The notes under the pieces were generated by a model that made no database searches, was not told the DNA's origin, and saw only the letters and a program-made list of their open reading frames with translations. Shown one piece after another: positions 9,068 through 18,755 of a stretch of 64,000 bases of DNA. The stretch spans positions 3,915,001 to 3,979,000 of the forward strand of contig NZ_FXWM01000001.1 of NCBI RefSeq assembly GCF_900177675.1. Reading direction: 5' to 3'. Every line of letters starts with the position of its first letter. The first letter of the stretch is position 1. The stretch is from Bacillus sp. OV166 (GTDB taxonomy: Bacteria > Bacillota > Bacilli > Bacillales > Cytobacillaceae). Position numbers and translations under genes: made by a program.

Positions 9068-9532
9068 TCAAACACCCGTTAGTGGAATAAGATCATTTCT
9101 CGCTTTATTGCTGAAATACGGACCACACCACCCAGTTTCGTGTGTTTGTATGTAAGTCCAGTTAAATCCCTTATCTACAATATAAACATCTTGTTCATTT
9201 ATTAAGTCATCAGTATTAAACATCGAGGCTTTTTCTAGAAAAAGAACATAATCTGAATGTTGATAAAACACATAACAATTATTCTTTGGTTGATTATTGA
9301 AAGCAGCTTCAGCTTTTTCTCCATCCAAACAATCTTTTTTCCCATAACTAAACAAGTGCCATAGATAGCCACAATAACCACCAGTATCATAAAGATAAAT
9401 AGATTTCTTATCTTTATCACTTAAATGTTCAGCAAAATTATTTTCCCATTGCTTTCGTAGGTAAGGTCCCCATTTTTGCATTTCGGTTATCTTTATTTTT
9501 TTTGTTTTAAGTTTATCATATAGGTCTTTCAT
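9068..9532 (-). CDS. DUF4275 family protein
   Basis: 154 residues. The block KWGPYLRKQWENNFA, then IYLYDTGGYCGYLWHLFSY and the C-terminal TGWCGPYFS, is typical of the DUF4275 family found in Bacillus; function unknown. GGAGGGG is 6 bases before the ATG at 9532; the longer frame upstream lacks an RBS. Its last codons (LIPLTGV, then TGA) are encoded by box A of the repeat, so the recombination box is part of the coding sequence. Confidence 0.82.
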   Translation of the reverse strand: MKDLYDKLKTKKIKITEMQKWGPYLRKQWENNFAEHLSDKDKKSIYLYDTGGYCGYLWHLFSYGKKDCLDGEKAEAAFNNQPKNNCYVFYQHSDYVLFLEKASMFNTDDLINEQDVYIVDKGFNWTYIQTHETGWCGPYFSNKARNDLIPLTGV

Positions 9533-9664
9533 TTTTGCCCCTCCATTAAATAAAGTAAAATTCGCCATAATATATGAAAATCCTTCTTCAACTAAACTGC
9601 TTCTTAGTGGAACAAAAAAAAACTGCCAAAGCAGCTCCGATCTTCAACTATTACACCCATTAGT

Positions 9665-10348
9665 TTAACAAGACTCAATAATTTGTTGGCTTAAGTTTTC
9701 GATGATTAAAGGTAATTCCGCCAAATCATTTACTATAAAATCTGCTTCGACATTGTTCCATTGAAAATCCTTTTTCCAAATTCCTTTCATCCCTACATTT
9801 TGGGCAGCTTTCACATCATTGTCTGGATGGTCGCCAACAAATAAACTTTCATTAGGTAAAACATTAAGTTGGTCCAAGGCTCGCTTAAATATTTGAGGGT
9901 CAGGTTTTTTTTTGCCTTCCCATTCAGATACTAAAATAGTTTCAAAATACTTCTTAATACCCAATGCCTTTATATTATCCATCTGAAACTGCCCTTTTCC
10001 ATTTGTAATCATCCCTAGAACAAGGTTGTTACTTCGCAATTCTTCTAACATACTAACGAGATTGGGGAAAGGTATGCAATTATTCTTAAATTGACTTATG
10101 TAATCTTGAAGTAGTTCTTCCCAAGTTATCTCAGTAATCTCAAATTCGTTGACTAATTGTTGATACACTTTATCTTTCCATACATACCCACGATTATCTA
10201 ATTCAATAAATCTAGTCACATATTTCTCTTTTGGAATATGACCTACTAATTTATTCAACCTGTCATATTGACTATTAATCAACATTTTTACTGATTCATC
10301 TCTATTTAACAAAGTACCATCTAAATCGAATATAACAGCTTTAATCAT
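9665..10348 (-). CDS. HAD superfamily hydrolase
   Basis: A 227-residue cytosolic phosphatase-type enzyme. HAD motif I FDLDGTL (nucleophile and acid/base Asp), motif II MITNGKG, motif III Lys in KKPDPQIF and motif IV VGDHPDNDV are all in place, with a helical cap between residues 16 and 80. Close relatives act on small phosphometabolites, but the substrate cannot be told. The ATG at 10348 has an upstream GGGAGAGAG. The TAA stop falls in box A of the repeat (TGTTAAACTAATGGG). Confidence 0.9.
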   Translation of the reverse strand: MIKAVIFDLDGTLLNRDESVKMLINSQYDRLNKLVGHIPKEKYVTRFIELDNRGYVWKDKVYQQLVNEFEITEITWEELLQDYISQFKNNCIPFPNLVSMLEELRSNNLVLGMITNGKGQFQMDNIKALGIKKYFETILVSEWEGKKKPDPQIFKRALDQLNVLPNESLFVGDHPDNDVKAAQNVGMKGIWKKDFQWNNVEADFIVNDLAELPLIIENLSQQIIESC

Positions 10349-10512
10349 TTCTGAACCCACTCTCTCCCAATTTAAGGTTCTTATATTCTTCTCTTTTGTT
10401 AACCCAAAGTCCTTCTTCAACTATCCTGCTCCTTTAGTACAATAAAAAAAGCTGCCTAGACTGGCCGCCTGATCGCCTTTTAATTGAATAATTCAATTTA
10501 CCTTGGCATAGT

Positions 10513-10872
10513 TCAACATTTCTTCCCCCATTGCTTTAGTAATTCAATAATTTCTGTTTGTATATGATTATCCCAACCTTGTTTTGCTCTTTCTAAACAA
10601 CCATCTATCTCTGCTCCGTTATCTAGCAAAAATGCCGCAATCTCAACAAAACCAAAATAGCACGCAATTAGCAATGGAGTCCTGCCCAAACGGTCACACT
10701 GGTTGACATTCGCACCTCGATTAACCAATAACTTAGTAATTTGAAAATTATTGTTATGAACTGCCCAATATAAAAGACTTTGACCTTGAAACTGCTCATT
10801 CACATCGTGTTTTTTTAAAAATTTATCTAAGCCTGCATTATCTTTTCTATATAATAAATTGAAATAATCCAT
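10513..10872 (-). CDS. Ankyrin repeat protein
   Basis: 119 residues with two canonical ankyrin repeats (GQSLLYWAVHNNNFQITKLLV and GRTPLLIACYFGFVEIAAFLLDNGAEID) and partial repeats at both ends. Ankyrin repeats bind partner proteins; no partner is suggested by the neighbours. GAGG lies 11 bases before the ATG. Single-gene cassette. Confidence 0.85.
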   Translation of the reverse strand: MDYFNLLYRKDNAGLDKFLKKHDVNEQFQGQSLLYWAVHNNNFQITKLLVNRGANVNQCDRLGRTPLLIACYFGFVEIAAFLLDNGAEIDGCLERAKQGWDNHIQTEIIELLKQWGKKC

Positions 10873-10995
10873 TAGTAACCAACCTCTTTTTTATTTCATT
10901 GATACCTTCAATAACTAAATATTACTATAAAATCGACCTTTTTTAATTAAATTAATTGCGTCACCACCTATTGTAGAAACTCACCCGTTAGTTTA

Positions 10996-11331
10996 TTAAG
11001 GTAGGTTGGAATTTACATTAATTTTAATTATATGAGTTGCATCAGTAGGAGTAAATTCTACTTCCCCTAATAGATTTGTATTGCTCTTTATTGATTGATT
11101 CTTCAACTCTTGAGTTGATTTTAGGTTAGTTTTAAATGCCCTTATGGTATATGGAACTGTTAAGTTTACGCCTATTTTCGTTTTTTCATTATCATCTATT
11201 ATCATTGTTGATGTTTGGGGTAAAACCGGTATATTTTTTGTATCTTTTCCATCCGTCATAACTTGTAATAAGAAATGTTGTTTATTATCTTGTTCATCAA
11301 TTACTTGAATTGTAATATTTTTTCTTTCCAT
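10996..11331 (-). CDS. Hypothetical protein
   Basis: About 111 residues from the ATG at 11331 (AAGGACGG upstream); an in-frame ATG at 11358 would add 9 residues. Beta-rich, with no membrane segment or signal. Not recognised. The stop TAATAA overlaps box A of the repeat. Confidence 0.65.
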   Translation of the reverse strand: MERKNITIQVIDEQDNKQHFLLQVMTDGKDTKNIPVLPQTSTMIIDDNEKTKIGVNLTVPYTIRAFKTNLKSTQELKNQSIKSNTNLLGEVEFTPTDATHIIKINVNSNLP

Positions 11332-11614
11332 ACCGCCGTCCTTTTCAACTTCATTCATTTTTAAACATCCGCATAAAGAAAGCGATTGGGCTACCGTAGA
11401 AATTAAGAATCGTATATAAATCCCCTCTTTGTGGTAAATGTGTTTAATAAATTGATGTAGATTGTAGATGGATTGTTACACTGTTCAACTAAACTGCTTA
11501 CGTTTGTTTAAGAAAGTTTGATTCTGAATCTCGGAACCAAAATTTTTTTAGCATATCCTTGATAATTTAGTAAAGAATAATTGCAGATTCCAATAAATAA
11601 AATGGGGTGAGAAG

Positions 11615-12403
11615 TTGACTAGTTTCGCTAAAAAATTTTTTAAGCTAGATAGTAAGGTATTTTTATTCCTAATGTTAATTTTTACATTTAGCAGTTTAAG
11701 TGTAAATGCTGCAACAAAAGAAGATGCTTTAACTACTGTTGTGAATTTCCTAAAAGCTCAGAAAAATTGTAATACAGATATAATGATGAGCCACTCTCAA
11801 TATTTTCATAAGGTAGAAAATGTGAAAGAATTTTATACAAGGTTTTGCACTGAAAATCCTTTACAACAAGCCAAGATCACTAACCTCAACATAGTTAATG
11901 AAGAAACGGCATTGGTGTCCATTCAATCAACATACAAGGATATGGTAAATTTAAGAACCACACCAGTAATTAAGATAGATGGGCAGTGGAAAATTGTAAT
12001 TGGAATACCACCTTCAGGGGTTAGAAGTACAAAAAATCAAAATCGAACCAGGAAGGAAGCAGAAGTAGAACAGCTTTTTAAGGATTATACCAATGCGATA
12101 AAAGCTCACGATATTCAAAAAATGAAAACCTTTATCAAAATCTTACCTAAAGCTAGTAATGAAAAAATCGAGAAACATCTAGAAGCGTTAAGTCAGCAAC
12201 CTACACCTGAAGTAACTACCTACGGAATAAATATGATTTCTGACTCACTAGCAATTGCTCAAGTTGAAATTAAATATCCAAATCACAGCTATACACAAAA
12301 TTTAGCTGCTTGTAATGAAAATGGGCAATGGAAGATGATTTTTGGACATCCATTAACGAATTCATTTATTCCTAAAGGTGATAAATCTGTTGATATTAAA
12401 TGA
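11615..12403 (+). CDS. Secreted protein with two NTF2-like/DUF4878-type domains
   Basis: One of the few plus-strand genes. 262 residues: a signal peptide (to about residue 33, VNAA), then two repeated halves, each a helix with 'AL.T.V..FLKAQ' or 'LFKDYTNAIKAHD' followed by strands ending in 'I.GQWKIVIG' and 'ENGQWKMIFG'. This duplicated layout resembles DUF4878/NTF2-like lipoprotein domains. TTG start with GGGGTGAG. It is followed by its own terminator. Confidence 0.75.
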   Translation: MTSFAKKFFKLDSKVFLFLMLIFTFSSLSVNAATKEDALTTVVNFLKAQKNCNTDIMMSHSQYFHKVENVKEFYTRFCTENPLQQAKITNLNIVNEETALVSIQSTYKDMVNLRTTPVIKIDGQWKIVIGIPPSGVRSTKNQNRTRKEAEVEQLFKDYTNAIKAHDIQKMKTFIKILPKASNEKIEKHLEALSQQPTPEVTTYGINMISDSLAIAQVEIKYPNHSYTQNLAACNENGQWKMIFGHPLTNSFIPKGDKSVDIK

Positions 12404-12427
12404 CAATTAAATTAACTTTTGGAATTA

Positions 12428-12461
12428 AAGATCACCATATTTTTTATGAGTGGTCTGTTTT
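12428..12461 (+). terminator. Terminator
   Basis: AGATCAC/GTGGTCT stem followed by gtttttattc, right after the plus-strand gene ending at 12403. Confidence 0.6.
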
Positions 12462-12657
12462 TATTCTTATTAAACTCCGGTACTTAAATAAAAAAAGGTT
12501 ACTTCGGTTGAAGTAAAGCCCCCGTTAGTTTAAGAACAATACTTCACAATCTACCTTGCTAATCATACATAAATAAAGAAATCCGACGCAGTTACCGCAC
12601 AGGAGTAATAATTAATTGCTCTTTTTGTAAAACTAACTAAAAAAGGAGGTTTTTGAA

Positions 12658-13068
12658 TTGAAGAGGATAATTTCCTTTGCTTTCTTAGGAATACTAACCA
12701 CTGTTTTCGCTTTAAATATTCAATTCGTAAATGCAGCACAAAATCAGGAGCCTTGGAGCAAGTACCCAGATAACTCCGCCAAAAGTTTTAATGACGTTAA
12801 TTCGTTTTATATGTCGCTTGATAGAAAGCAATATACTGAATTTGAAAATGCAAAGCTGAATATCCGAGAAAAAACTTATTTTAAGGACATTAATAGTGTT
12901 CTTTCTCGTGCGGATCAATATGGGAAATCCAGGGTCGGCGGAGATGGTTATCACCCAAATAGACAAGTTTATGTTTTTATGACGATTTCTCCAGAGGGGA
13001 AAAGGTGGCAGGCTATTTTTGACGCGGAATTAGGAAGAAAAATTGCCGAAGGACGCGAACATCAATGA
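12658..13068 (+). CDS. Secreted hypothetical protein
   Basis: 136 residues, plus strand, TTG start behind AAAGGAGG. Signal peptide (KRIISFAFLGILTTVFAL, cleavage near VNAA). The mature part (SRADQYGKSRVGGDGYHPNRQVYVFMTISPEGK) is not a family I recognise. It sits in its own inverted cassette next to another plus-strand secreted protein. Confidence 0.75.
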   Translation: MKRIISFAFLGILTTVFALNIQFVNAAQNQEPWSKYPDNSAKSFNDVNSFYMSLDRKQYTEFENAKLNIREKTYFKDINSVLSRADQYGKSRVGGDGYHPNRQVYVFMTISPEGKRWQAIFDAELGRKIAEGREHQ

Positions 13069-13074
13069 GTGGAA

Positions 13075-13104
13075 AAAGCAACTCTATAAATAGGGTTGCT
13101 TTTC
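13075..13104 (+). terminator. Terminator
   Basis: AAAGCAAC/GTTGCTTT stem followed by tctgttcttattt, right after the gene ending at 13068. Confidence 0.65.
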
Positions 13105-13144
13105 TGTTCTTATTTAATTAAGAAAACTCTCGTTAAAGTGGAAA

Positions 13145-13399
13145 CTATGCTGGAGGACCCATTAAATATATAGCAAACGAAACCAAAATACTTATCAATA
13201 AGCTTATAGCATTTAAAACGATTGATATTATAGATAGTAATCGTTTTTTATTTATCGATAAAATTGAGTAAATTAAGCCGAACGCAAAAAGTATAACCAA
13301 GAAAATATAAAAGAAATCAGGTTCGAAGTTATATGCATTCAATAGAAAGATTGCATTTACCACGATAAGTAAAACCACTATAAGATAATATCGTTTCAT
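13145..13399 (-). CDS. Small membrane protein
   Basis: 84 residues with three predicted membrane segments (about 4-22, 29-48, 55-79) and a short GPPA tail. AAGGTGGAAGG precedes the ATG. Not recognised. Confidence 0.72.
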   Translation of the reverse strand: MKRYYLIVVLLIVVNAIFLLNAYNFEPDFFYIFLVILFAFGLIYSILSINKKRLLSIISIVLNAISLLISILVSFAIYLMGPPA

Positions 13400-13545
13400 T
13401 TCCTTCCACCTTTAAAGTCTGACTATGGCTTAAAGTGCCCCGTTGTTTATTAAGCTATCCTGCCCGTTAGTGCAATAAAAAAGCCTCCATTTATGACAGC
13501 TGGATCTTCAACTCTAGCACCCGTTAGTTGAAGAAAAATTTTTAT

Positions 13546-14565
13546 TTACACACCAAAAATTTTATCTATTACTACTTGGTTTTCGTGACCATCTAATATA
13601 GTCGGTAAATCCTCATCAATTCTGTTGTAAACAATATAATCATAGACTCTTTCTAAAAATGGATAAAATGCTGGATAATAAGCATTAGCTTCGTCTGTTA
13701 GATGGACAGGACCTTTTCTTTGTTCAACATTTATTACCTCTAGTTGTTCATTTGCCTTTCCAAACAACAGTGTTTTATCATTACTTAAACTTATTGTACC
13801 TATACTTCCAAATATCTTTAAGTTAGAACCAAATCCGTGATTAATCCCTGATAAGAGTTGAAGAGAAAAAGTAGTATTACATTTCATCTTTCCGTGAATA
13901 AAAAACGCATCATCTGCATCTCTATATTCTCCTGCTCCCATTGGAACGTGAGTATATACTAAGCCGTTTACATTTTCAATTTCCTCCGATGTTAGCCATC
14001 TCAAACAATCTATCATATGTGTACCTAATGCACCTAGCATTCCTCCAAATTTCCGTTTTTCACCCATCCAACCTCTTTTGTTTGAAATAAGATGTTGGTA
14101 TTGCGGGCTTGAAATATGGTATTCGAGATGAATTAGCTTCCCAATAGCATTGTTAAAGATTAATTCCTTGATTTTCTGACGTATCGAAAAATACCGCCAT
14201 TCAAAATCTATAATAACCTTTGCATTATTTTGTTTTGAAAGCTCTAATAACTCGTTAGATTCTTTACTATCCTTTGTAAAAGGTTTTTCACATACAACAT
14301 TTATTCCTCTTTGTAATGCGTATTTCACCATTTCAAAGTGATAAATTGGTATTGAACTCACAAATAATAGTTCAAGTTCCTCCTTATACAACATATCCAT
14401 CCAATTTTGATAATGAGCAGGAGGATTTTCCCCACTTAATAATTCTTCAGGTAATTGATGACGCTTCATAGTGCTAACAGCAGTAATTTTCATCAAAGGA
14501 TGTATTTTAATGATAGGGGCTTGAACTTTTAAACCGAAACCGCCTCCAATTATTCCAACTCTCAT
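13546..14565 (-). CDS. Gfo/Idh/MocA family oxidoreductase
   Basis: A full-length (339 residues) NAD(P)-dependent dehydrogenase. The Rossmann start RVGIIGGGFG, the CEKPF motif near residue 95 with its catalytic Lys, and GGMLGALGTHMIDCLRWL in the C-terminal substrate domain are visible. Family members oxidise sugars or inositols, or reduce biliverdin; the substrate is unknown here. AGGAGG lies 7 bases before the ATG. It is one of the largest single-gene cassettes; the next repeat upstream carries the MITE-like element. Confidence 0.9.
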   Translation of the reverse strand: MRVGIIGGGFGLKVQAPIIKIHPLMKITAVSTMKRHQLPEELLSGENPPAHYQNWMDMLYKEELELLFVSSIPIYHFEMVKYALQRGINVVCEKPFTKDSKESNELLELSKQNNAKVIIDFEWRYFSIRQKIKELIFNNAIGKLIHLEYHISSPQYQHLISNKRGWMGEKRKFGGMLGALGTHMIDCLRWLTSEEIENVNGLVYTHVPMGAGEYRDADDAFFIHGKMKCNTTFSLQLLSGINHGFGSNLKIFGSIGTISLSNDKTLLFGKANEQLEVINVEQRKGPVHLTDEANAYYPAFYPFLERVYDYIVYNRIDEDLPTILDGHENQVVIDKIFGV

Positions 14566-14660
14566 ATATAAACCTCCTATTTATACTGATGAATTTACTT
14601 CTCTTTTTCACTACAAGAATCCTCTGTTAAGTTTTTCAGAAGTTTATTGTAACTTACCAT

Positions 14661-15070
14661 TACTTGTTAAACTAACGTTGCAATATATACAGTATCAGCA
14701 ACAAAATATTGATATGATGCACCTTTAATCATTGTTTATATGTAATCGTAGAATAGGCGTTTAAGGACTTGACTTGGAGCCTCTGTGGGTACGATTTGTC
14801 TTGAAAGGCTGAAGCAGTTGTTTCATCAGGCAAACGAGCCTATCATACCCACCTCTCCAAGTAAAGTCCTATCGTTGTTTACGTTGAAAACTATAATTAC
14901 TAACTGAAGATAATAAGTAAACAAAGATAAAAAAGGGCTGTTTTTGTTTCGTTATTTACGATGAATACGGTCAAAAATCATACTGTATATATCTGCCCCT
15001 TTAGTTCAATAAGAAAAAGCTGTCTCGATGACAGCTCTGCTCTTGAACTCAAGCACCCGTTACTTTATGT
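14661..15070. repeat. attC-like repeat split by MITE-like copy 1
   Basis: cttgttaaactaac (14664-14677) and ctgcccctttagttcaataa onward (14993-15070) are the two sides of one array repeat, separated by the element and about 12 extra bases. Confidence 0.65.
14689..14986. mobile_element. MITE-like structured element, copy 1
   Basis: A 298-bp non-coding element with terminal inverted repeats ACAGTA/TACTGT flanked by ATAT on both sides (possible target duplication). Its core folds into a long hairpin: AGGACTT.ACTTGGAG pairs with CTCCAAGT.AAGTCCT, then GTGGGTA with TACCCAC, then GGCT with AGCC. A second copy is at 25586-25882. It lies within the C/D loop of an array repeat. It could alternatively encode a structured RNA. 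Confidence 0.7.
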
Positions 15071-15140
15071 ATAATTCGTCACAAACTTCTGAACAGATCA
15101 CTTTTTTCAAACGGAACTTAGTGGAATAGCGTTTCATATA

Positions 15141-15365
15141 TCACCAGGCTAAAACGGATAAAATAATACCTGTTATTCCAAGTAATATCGATAGTGTTCC
15201 ATTTTTATCGTCTTTTTGTTTGATTTGCTTTACTCCTATTATAGTATTAATGCATCCAATAAAGAGTATTCCATATTTAGCTACATCATTATTATTCGTG
15301 ATTACAGAGTAAGCCGCTATAACAAGTGTCGCAATAAATAATAAAAATCCCCATAGTTTATTCAA
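15141..15365 (-). CDS. Small membrane protein
   Basis: 74 residues, TTG start behind GGGGGACG. Three hydrophobic stretches (about 4-22, 28-44, 56-74) separated by a KQIKQKDDK loop. Not recognised. Confidence 0.65.
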   Translation of the reverse strand: MNKLWGFLLFIATLVIAAYSVITNNNDVAKYGILFIGCINTIIGVKQIKQKDDKNGTLSILLGITGIILSVLAW

Positions 15366-15547
15366 ACCACGTCCCCCTAATAAAAATTTTATTTCTAAAT
15401 TTTAACTTATTAAAAGGTATGCTTCTTCGTTCATATCTATCCGTTCGTACATAAAAAAGGATTGCGGAAACAACCCAATGATCAACTAACGCACCCGTTA
15501 GCTCAATATGCACAAAAATGTTAATTACTATTTCAGATAAATAAACA

Positions 15548-15880
15548 TTATAAATAATCAACAAACGTTCCTATCTTTGCATACCCATAAACCTTTATGG
15601 AATTACTTAATATTTCACCTGGTACACGAATTTCTTGAAGGATTTTTAATAATTGATTTTTTATTTCTTCATTATCAAAACTAATTTCCAACCATTCAAT
15701 TGTTTTGTAGTCTCCATCTAATTTGAAATGATGAAACCATTCCCCATCCCAAAGACTTATATAACCTTTTTCAATATCTTTTGTTCGCCACAAATTCTTT
15801 TCTGGGAAGTCTGACATTGTTTGCCAAATTTCATCCCACTTGGTACAGTTCATTAATCGTTGGTATCCAGTAAAATCCAT
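15548..15880 (-). CDS. DUF6678-like protein
   Basis: 110 residues. The stretch NCTKWDEIWQTM, then WRTKDIEKGYISLWDGEWFHHF and YKTIEWLEI, matches my recollection of the DUF6678 family (unknown function, often in polymorphic-toxin or cassette settings). AGGAGAGG precedes the ATG. Single-gene cassette. Confidence 0.7.
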   Translation of the reverse strand: MDFTGYQRLMNCTKWDEIWQTMSDFPEKNLWRTKDIEKGYISLWDGEWFHHFKLDGDYKTIEWLEISFDNEEIKNQLLKILQEIRVPGEILSNSIKVYGYAKIGTFVDYL

Positions 15881-16101
15881 ATATTAACCTCTCCTGATTT
15901 TACTTTACATTATTAATTCCATATTAAAAATTGTATTCCTTCTTCCACTAACCTGCCAGTTAGTGACATAAGAAAAAGCTGCCAACAGCAGCTCCCATAA
16001 CATCATTTAAGCACCACAGTTCGAAAAGGTAGGATTACAATTGGTCAAGATTACCTAAGAATCCCAATTAAAAAGCCTTTTGTCAATTCTTCATCTATAA
16101 C

Positions 16102-16617
16102 TTAATTATCCCGTAATTCCCTAAGTAATTGGAAAATCTGTCCCCTATGATGTGATTCGTGCTCTACCAAATGATAAACAACCCATTCAGGGGTTACTTC
16201 ATATTGTTCAAGTACCCGAGGTTTTCGCCAATCGTTTAAGTCCATTGAACGAAAGTAGGTAAGAAATACTTCACGAACTTTTTTTAGGCGGTAAAAATGT
16301 TGTTCTAAACTTTCTCCCTCAAAGTGAGTTAAATTACTCTCAGTTCGACTTTCTAACGGAAATAATGAGCTAATTTCCGGATCCCAATCGGTTCCAAGCA
16401 CTTCCACATATAACCAATCTGCCTCGACTAATGCAATGTGATACAAAAGAGTCCCAATTGAATGTCTTTGACCTATTTTTCTGTCTAGGAAGCTTTGGCT
16501 CATTCCTGTTAATTCAGTTATAAGAGTACGACGAACATCCTCTAAACACCATAACCACCGGCCAATTTCTGCTTCATATCCTGTTAATGAAGATACAAGT
16601 AACGATTTTTTATTCAA
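16102..16617 (-). CDS. DinB family protein
   Basis: 171 residues with the DinB/YfiT four-helix bundle pattern: one metal His in IGTLLYHIALVEADW and two in VYHLVEHESHHRGQI. Family members are metal-dependent thiol S-transferases (bacillithiol or mycothiol) or of unknown activity. TTG start after AGGAGG. Another DinB is at 57828-58322. Confidence 0.85.
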   Translation of the reverse strand: MNKKSLLVSSLTGYEAEIGRWLWCLEDVRRTLITELTGMSQSFLDRKIGQRHSIGTLLYHIALVEADWLYVEVLGTDWDPEISSLFPLESRTESNLTHFEGESLEQHFYRLKKVREVFLTYFRSMDLNDWRKPRVLEQYEVTPEWVVYHLVEHESHHRGQIFQLLRELRDN

Positions 16618-16811
16618 TTATTCATCCTCCTCTTAAAGTACTAACATTCTACTAAAAGTTAACTCTTCCTCCTTTTTTAAAATTCCCATTCATCTTTTTA
16701 ATGGATAGAATTATTTTACTCTTTAGCTAACCTGCTACGTTAGTTCAAGAAAAGAGTTGCCGCAGCAATCTTTGTGTAAGAACTCTTGCACCCATTAGTT
16801 ACTTAAAAAAG

Positions 16812-17978
16812 TCAAACATTGCCCTTTGTGGGTTTTATAATTTCTAGAAATGATATAGATTTACCTATTTTTTTAAATTCTTTATGTAGGAAAGCATCTA
16901 CAATTAATCGCTTTAAATCAATATCTTCAGTTGTTGCAAGTATTGCTGGAAATGGTTTTACTTTAGCAAGTTCTGTTAGATATTCTTTTCCCAATTGATG
17001 AACTCCATCATTGAAATATTGATATATTTTTTCAAATTCATATCCTTTCCAAAACATTATATCTAATAGGAGATATCGATCCTTTACCATATTTTGTAAA
17101 CCATACAGTATAATTGGTATCAAAGAATTTAGATATGATCTATATTCAGAAATAATGCCTTCAAAATAGGTACCAGAAATTGAAGTTGTACTGATTTTCA
17201 ACTGGATATAAATATGATTTATTTCCTCCACATAACCATATCTATAACCAAATCGTTTTTTATTTTCTTCATACAAAACTTCTAGCTGTTCAATAGGATT
17301 TATAAAGATGTGTATTGGCGACTGTTTATATTGGTTTATGTGTTTATCTTTAATCGTTTTAATCTTATCTATTAATATATCTAAAAGCTTATATCTTCTT
17401 TCAGCATATAAATTTAAATCTCTAATCTTGATATCAAACGGTATAAGTTCGTCTTTTTCGGGATTATTGCTATATAGATATACATAATAATCGCCGTCTA
17501 AGCTATTTTTAGCTACCCAACTCGCATAAAATTTTTCTCCATTATTGCTAGGTGCACCATCTAAGCTTGTTAAATTTACAGGATGTGTACTAAATACTGC
17601 ACGAATGTGTTTAAAATAATTATAATCGCTTACTTTAGTTTGATTGAAAATTGTTCGGTCATTTGCTAAGGGTAGATCTTTATCCTTATTTATTCCTTCA
17701 ATAACTCTAAATAATTGATTAATTGATTCAACCATAACATCTATCGTAATAATATATTGCATTAAATTTAAGGTATCTAAATGGTTATATCCAAAACCTT
17801 TGGGGTCTACATTAATTAAAGGTAATCCATCAGCAGCTAATGTAATCCAATCCATAGCAGAACAAATTATATTCCAATGATTTTTCCCTTTTACATTTTT
17901 GAATTTCTCACTAAAAAACCCTATGTATACTTCCTTACGGAATAATGAAATTAGTTCAGAATCTATCTTAATACTCAA
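16812..17978 (-). CDS. Hypothetical protein, 388 aa
   Basis: A largely helical cytoplasmic protein; TTG start behind AAGGAGG. Visible features are a conserved-looking DYNYFKHIRAVFSTHPVNL (R..H spacing of the kind seen in HEPN-like abortive infection proteins) and a long helical middle with IFINPIEQLEVLYEENKK. I cannot place it in a family. One of the few large cassettes; a defence role is possible but unproven. Confidence 0.7.
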   Translation of the reverse strand: MSIKIDSELISLFRKEVYIGFFSEKFKNVKGKNHWNIICSAMDWITLAADGLPLINVDPKGFGYNHLDTLNLMQYIITIDVMVESINQLFRVIEGINKDKDLPLANDRTIFNQTKVSDYNYFKHIRAVFSTHPVNLTSLDGAPSNNGEKFYASWVAKNSLDGDYYVYLYSNNPEKDELIPFDIKIRDLNLYAERRYKLLDILIDKIKTIKDKHINQYKQSPIHIFINPIEQLEVLYEENKKRFGYRYGYVEEINHIYIQLKISTTSISGTYFEGIISEYRSYLNSLIPIILYGLQNMVKDRYLLLDIMFWKGYEFEKIYQYFNDGVHQLGKEYLTELAKVKPFPAILATTEDIDLKRLIVDAFLHKEFKKIGKSISFLEIIKPTKGNV

Positions 17979-18052
17979 TTTTTTTAACCTCCTTCTTAAT
18001 TAAAGGCTCTTTTCGCAAACATTGTGGTTTTTAACAAGTTTTATAAACAAAA

Positions 18053-18405
18053 GACATTGAAGGTGATGCAGGAGCTGGAGATGCTGGCAGTATCTTGCAA
18101 TACGCAATGTAGGTTGGTGTTCGGTTAATGGAAAAGGAAATAATAGTTGGCAAAGAACGTGTTGTTGTTCACGACTTTAATTTTGTTGGTCAACCTTCTT
18201 GGGAGAAAGCTGAGTTAATATTAAGAAATCTTCCGAATGGTCTATTCTAGCATCAAAGGACATAAATAAGGAATTGCCAAAGTCAACTAATAATCCTGAC
18301 AATTATTTACAAACTGTTCCATTTACAATGGTTGTTACTAGTAATCCAGGTGGTACTGGTATTATTGAAACAAACTTTCTTGTAGAAGGAGCTTCTTATT
18401 TCTAA
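18053..18405 (+). pseudogene. Broken plus-strand gene
   Basis: A reading frame starts at about 18053 (DIEGDAGAGDAGSILQYAM), meets a TAG, continues in frame from an ATG at 18128 (MEKEIIVGKERVVVHDFNF) to a second stop near 18247, and then continues in another frame (SILASKDINKELPKS ... GTGIIETNFLVEGASYF) to 18405. One stop and one frameshift make it a pseudogene. The family is not recognised. It is on the opposite strand to its neighbours. Confidence 0.65.
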
Positions 18406-18677
18406 TGGATAGAGATTAGTTTAATAAGGAAAGGCTATTGGTTTTAAGGATGCTGTAGGACCGGTAATTTGGTATTTGAACCTAATCAAATTTAGACAGG
18501 TAATGTCGCGATACTATAAATTAGTACGTGATAAGACAAAATGATTCAGTGAAATTTTTAGGCTTTGGGAAACCCAAGGTCTTTTTTAATTTCTAAAAAC
18601 AACAAAATATACGAAAAGTGCCTAATTAAAAATTCCTTGAAATGCAATATTATTCATTTTCCCTTAATATATAAAAA
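18406..18677. other. Non-coding stretch
   Basis: I see no reading frame with an RBS here. It probably holds the remains of the broken cassette around 18053-18405, with an aaacccaaggtcttttttaat tract near 18570. Confidence 0.4.
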
Positions 18678-18755
18678 TCCTTCTTCAACAAACCTGCTCC
18701 TTTAGTTCAATAAGAAATGCCGCCAGAGTTGGCAGCCAGTGTTAAACATCAAGTG

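Noticed and set aside
9581..9672. Consensus promoter inside box D and its leader (TTGAAG as a -35 box)
   Set aside because: TTGAAG is well conserved, but no -10 box lies at a constant 16-18 bp from it in the leaders I checked.
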